From positions 1 to 39,663 of the forward strand of contig CAKTYU010000013.1 in assembly GCA_934633985.1 (NCBI GenBank): a DNA stretch of 39,663 nt, given 5' to 3'. The notes beneath the pieces were generated by a model. That model saw nothing but the letters and a program-made list of their open reading frames with translations, had not been told where the DNA came from and searched no databases. Position 1 is the first letter of the stretch; every line of letters begins with the position of its first letter. A program made the translations under genes and the position numbers. Positions 14,924 to 21,185 of this stretch are shown here, one piece after another. The DNA comes from an uncultured Clostridia bacterium. Lineage in GTDB: Bacteria; Bacillota; Clostridia; Christensenellales; CAG-138.

Positions 14924-15079
14924 TTTTCGGAATCCCACCACCACGCCTTACGGCGCGGTCCCCCTCCCTTTAACAAGGGAGGCAAGGTTTTGAGCGCGCC
15001 CGGTGGGCGGTGATGCAAAGAGTCTGGCCGGAGGGACAGGGAGGGCCAATGCGAAGCATTGGAGGGGGGATTCCAAAAA
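14924..15079. mobile_element. MITE-like element with terminal inverted repeats
   Basis: TTTTCGGAATCCC (14924-14936) is matched, with one mismatch, by the inverse at 15067-15079. The inside holds a perfect CCTCCCTT/AAGGGAGG hairpin and a CCAATGC/GCATTGG hairpin. No coding capacity is evident. The sequence type (a tract of short hairpins between ATTCC-type ends) resembles intergenic repeats that I recall from gut Clostridia, but copy number cannot be shown from one window. No clear target-site duplication is visible. Confidence 0.55.
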
Positions 15080-15107
15080 CCCTTGCAGCCGCAGCGACGA
15101 TACTTAT

Positions 15108-15851
15108 CTACCGCAGCGGGCTGTTCTTAGGTATTACGGGGGACTCCCAGTAGAGCAGGCGGCCCTCGTAGCGCTCGGCGGTGTATATGGCGAGGGTGGT
15201 GTGCTTGTCCAGCTCCTCATCTAAAAGGCTGGAGATTATGTGCAGCTTTACGCCGTAGGGCAGGTCTATGTCGGGATTGAACTCCGCATCACCTATGGCG
15301 AAGCCGGAAAGGCGGGCCTCCTCGGCAAAATGGGGCACAAGCGTTTCGAGCGGAAAGGCCATGTGCAGCGTCAGCCGCCGGAGGGCGGTTATGCAGTCGC
15401 CATTCTTGCGGTAGAGCCGGGCGTTCTTGCGGTTGGTCTCGGTGTAGAGCTTGGCGGCGTCGGGGTAGAGCAGGCTGAGGTAGGTGTGCCATTCCGGATC
15501 CTCGCTGGCGCCGGCGGTGCAGTAAAGATATCGCTCCCTGTCCGCCATGCCGTCCAGAACGTCGATGCGGGAGGGCTTGTCGGTATAAAAGAACATCACC
15601 CGCCGGTAAGCGTCCTGCATATAGCCCGCATAGAGCGCCTTGAGGTCGCTTTGGCACTTCTTTTCCAGACGGTCTATATGCCGCCTGCCCCGCCCGTTCA
15701 GCTCCGCGCCGTCCTTCATTTCGCAGCGAAGATGCAGAAGCACCGGCCTGTTTTCATACGGCGCCCTGTCAAAGAAGCGGGTATCCACGGCGAACTCCGC
15801 AGGATCCCCATCTATATGCCAATCGTAATAGTACCAGCTATCCTCCGCCAT
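15108..15851 (-). CDS. DUF695 domain-containing protein (RraB-like C-terminal half)
   Basis: Conserved 247-residue cytoplasmic protein. The start MAEDSWYYYDWHIDGDPAEFAVD is typical of DUF695 proteins, and the region around YAGYMQDAYRRVMFFYTDK plus DPEWHTYLSLLYPDA resembles the DUF695 core. The C-terminal part (FPLETLVPHFAEEARLSGFAIG) resembles the RraB/DUF1260 module. No biochemical function is known. GGAGGG is placed 5 nt before the ATG. It lies downstream of alaS in the same direction, but an alaS terminator sits between them. Confidence 0.78.
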   Translation of the reverse strand: MAEDSWYYYDWHIDGDPAEFAVDTRFFDRAPYENRPVLLHLRCEMKDGAELNGRGRRHIDRLEKKCQSDLKALYAGYMQDAYRRVMFFYTDKPSRIDVLDGMADRERYLYCTAGASEDPEWHTYLSLLYPDAAKLYTETNRKNARLYRKNGDCITALRRLTLHMAFPLETLVPHFAEEARLSGFAIGDAEFNPDIDLPYGVKLHIISSLLDEELDKHTTLAIYTAERYEGRLLYWESPVIPKNSPLR

Positions 15852-15869
15852 ATCGCCCTCCGTCTACTC

Positions 15870-15890
15870 AAAAGGGGCGAAAAACGCCCC
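15870..15890 (-). terminator. Terminator after alaS
   Basis: On the minus strand GGGGCG, 5-nt loop, CGCCCC is followed by a short T run (TTTT). It separates alaS from the DUF695 gene. Confidence 0.65.
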
Positions 15891-15910
15891 CCTGAAGTTT
15901 AAATCTTAAA

Positions 15911-17704
15911 TCAATACTCTAATACGGCCTTTATGCGGCGCACGCCGGAGCTGGAGGCCTCTTCCTTCTTGATCTTGAAGTGCCCCAGCTCGCCGGTGTT
16001 CCCGGCATGGGGGCCGCCGCATATCTCCTTGGAGAAGGTCCCCATGGTGTATACCTTTACATGCTCGCCGTACTTATCGCCGAACAGGCCCACCGCGCCC
16101 TGCTCCTTGGCCTCGTCCACCGTCATCTCCTCGCAGGTGATGGGGGCCTTGGCCTGTATCCACTGGTTGACCAGATCCTCCACCTGCTGAAGCTCCTCCT
16201 TGGTGAGCTTGCGGCCAAAGCTGAAGTCGAAGCGGAGGCGCTCTGCGGTTATGTTGGAGCCGCGCTGGCTTATGGTGTCGTCGTTGAGCACCTTGCGCAG
16301 CGCCGCCTGAAGGAGATGGGTCGCGCTGTGGAGGCGGGCCGTCTCTACGCTGGTATCCGCAAGGCCGCCCTTGAAGCGCTGCTCCGCGCCGGCCTGGCTC
16401 TTTTTCTGATGCTCCTCAAAGGCCGCCTTGAAGCCCTCCACGTCCACCTTGAGGCCGTTTTCCCGCGCAAGCTCCTCGGTGAACTCTATGGGGAAGCCGA
16501 AGGTATCGTAAAGGTGGAAGGCGGTGGCCCCGTCTATCGTGCCGTTTTGGAAGCTGCCCTTTATGCGCTCGAACTCCCGCGTGCCGTTCCGCAGGGCCTT
16601 CTGGAAGCGGGTCTCTTCTTTATCGAGCTCGCCCATGATCTTTTCGCGGTTGGCGGCAAGCTCCGGATATACCTCGCCGTACTGCGCTATCACAGCGTCC
16701 GCCACCACGTCCAGCTTGTTGTCGGGTATGCCGAGCTGCATGGCGAAGCGTATGGCGCGGCGTATGAGGCGGCGGAGTATGTAGCCCTGATCCACGTTGG
16801 AGGGGGTCACGCCACGGGGATCGCCAAGTATAAAGGTGGCGCAGCGGATATGATCCGCTATTATCCTGAAGGCGCGGGTGATCTCCGGGCTGTCCTTATA
16901 GTGCTTGCCGGAAAGCTCCTCGATGGTCTTTATTATGCCGGTGAAGGCGTCGGTATCGTATACGCTCTCAACGCCCTGAAGGGTAGCGATGGTGCGGTCC
17001 AGCCCCATGCCGGTATCCACGTTGTGCTGGGCGAGGGGGAGGTAGCTCCCGTCCGCCTGCTTGTTGTACTCCATGAAAACGTTGTTCCATATCTCGAGAT
17101 ACTTGCCGCAGTCACAGGAGGGGTTGCACTCCGGGCAGCACTTGGGCTTGCCGGTGTCGTAGAATATCTCGGTATCCGGGCCGCAGGGGCCGGTGATGCC
17201 GGCGGGGCCCCACCAGTTGTGCTTTTTGTCGAGGTAGAATATATGGGAAGGATCTACGCCCATATCCACCCAGCAGTCGTGGGAAAAGGTATCCCGCGGG
17301 GCGTCGCCGTCGCCGGCGAAGCAGGTGAAATAGAGCTTGTCCTTGTCTATGCCAAGCCACTTTTCATCTGTGAGGAACTCCCAGGAGTAGGCTATGGATT
17401 CCTTTTTGAAGTAATCCCCAAGGGACCAGTTGCCCAGCATCTCGAAGAAGGTGCAGTGGGAGGCGTCGCCCACCTCGTCTATGTCGCCGGTGCGTATGCA
17501 CTTCTGCACGTCCGCAAGGCGGTTGCCCTCGGGGTGCTTCTCGCCCATGAGATAGGGGACGAGGGGGTGCATTCCGGCGGTGGTGAACAGCACCGTGGGG
17601 TCGTTTTCGGGTATGAGGGAGGCGGACGGGATTATGGCGTGTCCCTTTTCCCGGAAAAAGTCAAGGTAAAGCTTGCGAAGCTCTGAGGATTTAAGAAGAC
17701 GCAT
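15911..17704 (-). CDS. alaS: Alanine--tRNA ligase, short form without C-Ala domain
   Basis: Charges tRNA-Ala with alanine. The aminoacylation domain starts with SSELRKLYLDFFREKGHAIIPSASL and includes TTAGMHPLVPYL, FFEMLGNWSLGDYFK, GPCGPDTEIFYD and NVDTGMGLDR. The editing domain with its zinc motif is kept: HSATH near residue 460 and CGGPH near the C-terminus. At 597 residues it lacks the roughly 270-residue C-terminal coiled coil and C-Ala region of standard bacterial AlaRS (about 870). A cysteine-rich insert, KCCPECNPSCDCGKY, lies in the catalytic domain. A near-consensus promoter (17761-17790) precedes a leader too short for a T-box. It is a known variant form in some Clostridia and candidate-phyla bacteria. 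It is probably the main alaS, but a second copy elsewhere cannot be excluded. Confidence 0.93.
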   Translation of the reverse strand: MRLLKSSELRKLYLDFFREKGHAIIPSASLIPENDPTVLFTTAGMHPLVPYLMGEKHPEGNRLADVQKCIRTGDIDEVGDASHCTFFEMLGNWSLGDYFKKESIAYSWEFLTDEKWLGIDKDKLYFTCFAGDGDAPRDTFSHDCWVDMGVDPSHIFYLDKKHNWWGPAGITGPCGPDTEIFYDTGKPKCCPECNPSCDCGKYLEIWNNVFMEYNKQADGSYLPLAQHNVDTGMGLDRTIATLQGVESVYDTDAFTGIIKTIEELSGKHYKDSPEITRAFRIIADHIRCATFILGDPRGVTPSNVDQGYILRRLIRRAIRFAMQLGIPDNKLDVVADAVIAQYGEVYPELAANREKIMGELDKEETRFQKALRNGTREFERIKGSFQNGTIDGATAFHLYDTFGFPIEFTEELARENGLKVDVEGFKAAFEEHQKKSQAGAEQRFKGGLADTSVETARLHSATHLLQAALRKVLNDDTISQRGSNITAERLRFDFSFGRKLTKEELQQVEDLVNQWIQAKAPITCEEMTVDEAKEQGAVGLFGDKYGEHVKVYTMGTFSKEICGGPHAGNTGELGHFKIKKEEASSSGVRRIKAVLEY

Positions 17705-17760
17705 TATTTTACACCTCGCGTGATAAAATTAACGGTTTTTGCGTACAGCAGTACAGAATA

Positions 17761-17790
17761 ATTATATCCTTTCCGCCCGCCAAATGTCAA
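17761..17790 (-). promoter_or_regulatory. Consensus promoter of alaS
   Basis: On the minus strand, -35 TTGACA (17785-17790) and -10 TATAAT (17761-17766) are both perfect, with an 18-bp spacer. The leader of about 50 nt contains a small GTAC/GTAC hairpin and no T-box. Confidence 0.85.
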
Positions 17791-17846
17791 TGCAATGTAT
17801 AATAGTAGTTAAGTTGTCAAGGGGAAGCCCCTCAATATTTGTTCAC

Positions 17847-17875
17847 TTGTAAACTTTCCTATGGCGGGATATAAT
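17847..17875 (+). promoter_or_regulatory. Promoter placed for a leaderless transcript
   Basis: -35 TTGTAA (17847-17852), 17-bp spacer, -10 TATAAT (17870-17875). The ATG at 17882 lies 7 nt after the -10 hexamer, where transcription would start. Confidence 0.65.
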
Positions 17876-17881
17876 CATAAC

Positions 17882-18757
17882 ATGAAAAACGATATAATAA
17901 GGCGGTACAGAAGGAAGCTGCGCCGGGTGCAGCTAAACTTCAGGCGTATGAACTTCACACTGGTGGGTGACGAGGGCAGGCCGTGGCGCAGGGCGATAGC
18001 CATAGCCGCAGGCGTGCTTTTGCTGCTCGCTGTGCTTATATTCGGGCGGGCGGAAAGGCAGCTTATGTCCTCCGCAGAGGTAAAGACGGTGCAGGAGCGG
18101 GGAGTGCTCCGCATAGGGGTGATACCGGATATGCCGGGTGTGGAGCTGGAAAGGGAGCTGGGCCGCCGGATAGCGGCGAAGCTGCTGCCGGAGGCGGACC
18201 CGGAGAGCAGGGCCGTATTCCGCGACGTTACCACCATGACCGCAGGCACCAGCATAGACGACGGCACGGTGGATATGGTGATAGCACACATGGCGAGCCA
18301 GATGTCCGCAAAGTACACCTATTCCGACAGCTACTATACCGAGGAATGTATATTAGTTGTAAAGAGCGGCACCAGCGCCTTTGCGCTCAAGAACTTTACG
18401 GTGGGGTATATACAATCCAACAGGCTGAGAAAGACCGCGGAGGATATAACCCTTAAGGAATACCTTGCCGCAGGCGGCTCCCAGAGCATGGAAAAAAGGG
18501 CCTACGCCTCCTATTCGGATATGCTCGCCGCCCTGGACAGGGGCGAGATAGGCGGCGCGGTGCTGCCCCGCCAGATATTCAGGGAGCTGCGCACACAGTA
18601 CCCCATAACCGAGACCACCCTGGTCATAGGTAAGATAGATTACAGGGTGATGTGTACGGGCGACAGCACGGTGCTTTCGGAGCTCGCGTCGATAGTCATA
18701 AGGGAAATGCGGGATTCCGGCGACCTTGCGGAGCTTTACGCTCAATATGGGTGGTAG
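17882..18757 (+). CDS. Membrane-anchored type 3 solute-binding domain protein
   Basis: A 291-residue protein. An arginine-rich cytoplasmic start (RRYRRKLRRVQLNFRRMNF) is followed by one membrane helix (about 38-56) and then an extracytoplasmic domain like the amino-acid-binding proteins of ABC importers (VLRIGVIPDMPGVELERELG, then DMVIAHMASQMSAKYTYSDSYY and ECILVVKSG). No lipobox or signal-peptidase site is visible and no ABC permease or ATPase is nearby, so it is probably not a standard transport partner and may act in sensing. An in-frame ATG at 17861 lies upstream of the -10 sequence and has no ribosome binding site, so ATG 17882 is preferred, apparently leaderless. The ligand is unknown. 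Confidence 0.75.
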   Translation: MKNDIIRRYRRKLRRVQLNFRRMNFTLVGDEGRPWRRAIAIAAGVLLLLAVLIFGRAERQLMSSAEVKTVQERGVLRIGVIPDMPGVELERELGRRIAAKLLPEADPESRAVFRDVTTMTAGTSIDDGTVDMVIAHMASQMSAKYTYSDSYYTEECILVVKSGTSAFALKNFTVGYIQSNRLRKTAEDITLKEYLAAGGSQSMEKRAYASYSDMLAALDRGEIGGAVLPRQIFRELRTQYPITETTLVIGKIDYRVMCTGDSTVLSELASIVIREMRDSGDLAELYAQYGW

Positions 18758-18843
18758 CAAAAATCATGCGTATATTGTATAATAGATACATTCAAAGCAA
18801 TTCATAATCATGGCCATATAATATTTTTTCAGGAGGAAGCAGC

Positions 18844-20205
18844 GTGAACAGCAAGGTAGACCTTTGGATAGAACAGCACAGCGAGGATATGATAAGGGAT
18901 CTTCAGAGGCTGGTGGGCTTCAAGAGCATAAGCCATGCGGAGCTTGCACAGCTCGGCGCCCCCTTCGGCCCGGAATGCAAGAAGGCCCTCGACCACGTAT
19001 TGGGTATATGCCGCGGCTTCGGCTTTGCGGATACCGACATGGAGGGCTACATAGGCTATGCGGACTACGGCGCCGGGGAGGAGACCCTTGGCGTGCTCAC
19101 CCATCTGGACGTGGTGCCGGAGGGGGAGGGCTGGAGCAGCGACCCCTTCGCCGCGAGCATAATAGACGGGAGCATGATAGGACGCGGCGTGCTGGACGAT
19201 AAGGGCCCCGCCATAACCGCCATATACGCCCTCGCCGCCATAAAGGCCGCCGGCCTCCCCTTTAAGCGCCGGGTACGCCTGCTGTTCGGATGCGACGAGG
19301 AGGTGGGCATGGGCTGCCTCAAGCACTACATCGAAAACGAAAAGCTGCCGGATATGTCCTTCTCGCCGGACGCCGAGTATCCCCTCGTAAACGCCGAAAA
19401 GAACATATTCCACGCCCGCTACGCAAAGGCGTACAGCTCCGCCATAACGCTGAAGGCGGGCACCGTTGTAAACGCCGTGCCGGGCAAGGCCGTGGCCACC
19501 GTGCCCTGCTGCCCCAAGTGCGTGGAGAAGGCAATAAACGGGCAGGAGGGGTTCTCCGTGGAGGCCATAGAGGGCGGCGCAAGAATCACTGCCACGGGCA
19601 TAGCGGCCCACGCCTCGATGCCGGAAAACGGCAGGAACGCCATACAGCTGCTGCTGGGCCTCTTGACTAAGCTGGAGCTTCCCGAGGAGGACGGCCTGGC
19701 GGTGGAGGGCCTCTATAAGACCTTCGGCATGGAGGTACACGGGGAGACCGTGGGCCTGGACTCCTCCGACGAGTCCGGCAGGCTCACGCTGAACCTCGGC
19801 CTTATGGAATGGGACGAGTCGGGCTATGCCCTGAGCATAGACATACGCGCCCCCATGTGTACCGGGCACGAGGAGCTTCTTGAAAAGCTGGACGCGGCCT
19901 TTGGGAAGCTGGGCGCCCACAGGGAATACGAATCCTTCAGCCTCGGCTACTGCGTGCCGGAGGACAGCGAGCTGGTGAGCAGCCTGCTTTCCGCCTACCG
20001 GGAGCGCACCGGGGACAACAACCCGCCCAAGCGCATAGGCGGCGGCACCTACGCCCGCCATCTTAAAAACGCGGTGGCCTTCGGCCCGGAGCGGGACGAT
20101 CGTGAGAACCGTGTACACATGGTGGACGAGGCGGTTCCGGTAAGCGACCTGATAGAGAATGCAAAGCTGGTGGCGGACGGCATAATGGCGCTCTGCTGCA
20201 AATAA
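18844..20205 (+). CDS. pepV: M20 family dipeptidase (PepV/Sapep type)
   Basis: Metal-dependent dipeptidase that releases amino acids from dipeptides in the cytoplasm. The 453 residues match PepV/Sapep. Active-site motifs are GVLTHLDVVPEGEGW (His and the first metal Asp), GRGVLDDKGPA (bridging Asp), FGCDEEVGM (catalytic Glu and metal Glu) and SFSPDAEYPLV (metal Asp); the last metal His lies in the RIGGGTYARHLKNAVAFGP region. The lid domain sits between the two catalytic parts. The start is GTG at 18844 after AGGAGG (18831-18837). TATAAT hexamers at 18778 and 18817 may provide promoters. A terminator follows at 20222-20253. The gene symbol is by family; exact specificity is not known. Confidence 0.9.
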   Translation: MNSKVDLWIEQHSEDMIRDLQRLVGFKSISHAELAQLGAPFGPECKKALDHVLGICRGFGFADTDMEGYIGYADYGAGEETLGVLTHLDVVPEGEGWSSDPFAASIIDGSMIGRGVLDDKGPAITAIYALAAIKAAGLPFKRRVRLLFGCDEEVGMGCLKHYIENEKLPDMSFSPDAEYPLVNAEKNIFHARYAKAYSSAITLKAGTVVNAVPGKAVATVPCCPKCVEKAINGQEGFSVEAIEGGARITATGIAAHASMPENGRNAIQLLLGLLTKLELPEEDGLAVEGLYKTFGMEVHGETVGLDSSDESGRLTLNLGLMEWDESGYALSIDIRAPMCTGHEELLEKLDAAFGKLGAHREYESFSLGYCVPEDSELVSSLLSAYRERTGDNNPPKRIGGGTYARHLKNAVAFGPERDDRENRVHMVDEAVPVSDLIENAKLVADGIMALCCK

Positions 20206-20221
20206 AGAATTAAGCGACCTT

Positions 20222-20253
20222 GGGCCGCCGGGTGCGGCGGCCCGTATTTTTTT
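20222..20253 (+). terminator. Terminator after the dipeptidase gene
   Basis: GGGCCGCC (20222-20229) pairs with GGCGGCCC (20236-20243) around a 6-nt loop and is followed by a T-rich run. It lies just before the next gene's ribosome binding site. Confidence 0.88.
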
Positions 20254-20273
20254 CGCGCGCAAAGGGGGAAGAT

Positions 20274-21137
20274 ATGAAAAACAAGGCCCTGACAGAGCTC
20301 AGGCGTTACGCTATAATGACGCTGGGATGCTTTATATACGCCGTATCCATAGCCATATTTCTTGATCCCAAGGGGCTTGCCCCCGGAGGCGTTACCGGTA
20401 TCGCAATAATGGTCAGCTACGCCACGAAGATACCGACCGGCACTCTGGTTCTGCTCATAAACATACCGCTCCTTGCCATAGGCGTATGGAAGTTCGGAAA
20501 GCAGTTTTTGTATTGTACGGTGTTTTCCACGGTGCTGTCCTCCCTTATGATAAACGGCCTTTCGGGCGTTGTGGTGCCCACTGACGACCAGCTTCTCTGC
20601 GGCGTGGTGGGCGGCGCGCTGATGGGCCTCGGTATGGGCATGGTGTTTACCCAGGGCGGCACCACCGGCGGCTCGGATATAATCGTAAAGCTATTGCGCA
20701 TAAGGTTCCGCTACCTTAAGACCGGCATAATATTCGCCATAACGGATACGGTGATAGTCGCCTGCTCCGCGCTGGTGTTCAAAAACATCGAAAACGGCCT
20801 GTATGCGGGCATATCCCTTGCCGTGCAGACGATAGTGTTCGACCTTGTGCTCTACGGCCCCGATGAGGCCAAATCCCTGCTGATAATAAGCGACGAGGCG
20901 AGGACCGTGGCCCGCCGCCTGATGGACGAGCTGGACGTGGGAGTGACGTATCTCCACGGGACGGGGGGGTATTCCAACAGCGAAAAGCTGGTGATACTCT
21001 GCGCCATGCGCAAGCAGCTTTTCCCAAAGGCGCGCACCATAGTCAAGGAGGTCGATCCGAGCGCCTTCATGATAGTATCCAGCGCCAACGAGATATTCGG
21101 CGAGGGATTCAAGGATCACTTCGGCGAGGAGATATAA
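20274..21137 (+). CDS. YitT family (DUF161/DUF2179) membrane protein
   Basis: A 287-residue integral membrane protein of the YitT family, whose physiological role is unknown. About five to six hydrophobic helices fill the first 180 residues (AIMTLGCFIYAVSIAIFLDPKGLAPGGVTG is a family start). GMGMVFTQGGTTGGSDIIVKLL is the DUF161 signature. A soluble C-terminal DUF2179 domain follows (KSLLIISDEARTVARRLMDEL, then GVTYLHGTGGYSNSEKLVILCAMRKQL). ATG at 20274 is preferred because AAGGGGGAA lies just upstream; the longer open frame starts inside the preceding terminator. It is convergent with nrdD and ends in a shared terminator. Confidence 0.9.
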   Translation: MKNKALTELRRYAIMTLGCFIYAVSIAIFLDPKGLAPGGVTGIAIMVSYATKIPTGTLVLLINIPLLAIGVWKFGKQFLYCTVFSTVLSSLMINGLSGVVVPTDDQLLCGVVGGALMGLGMGMVFTQGGTTGGSDIIVKLLRIRFRYLKTGIIFAITDTVIVACSALVFKNIENGLYAGISLAVQTIVFDLVLYGPDEAKSLLIISDEARTVARRLMDELDVGVTYLHGTGGYSNSEKLVILCAMRKQLFPKARTIVKEVDPSAFMIVSSANEIFGEGFKDHFGEEI

Positions 21138-21144
21138 GCAAAGC

Positions 21145-21174
21145 AAAAAGGAGCGGTAAATGCCGCTCCTTTAT
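21145..21174. terminator. Bidirectional terminator between yitT-type gene and nrdD
   Basis: AAAGGAGCGG (21147-21156) pairs with CCGCTCCTTT (21163-21172) with A/T runs on both sides. It serves two convergent genes. Confidence 0.88.
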
Positions 21175-21185
21175 TATTTTCTTAT

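Noticed and set aside
15980..17686. 568-codon open frame antisense to alaS
   Set aside because: Compositional shadow of alaS with no family resemblance and no ribosome binding site.
17705..17760. T-box leader upstream of alaS
   Set aside because: The leader is only about 50 nt and lacks the T-box sequence and specifier stem.
17861..17881. Upstream start for the solute-binding protein
   Set aside because: The codon lies between the -35 and -10 elements, upstream of the expected transcription start, and has no ribosome binding site.
18829..20262. 477-codon open frame antisense to the dipeptidase gene
   Set aside because: Shadow of the M20 dipeptidase, which has all its active-site motifs.
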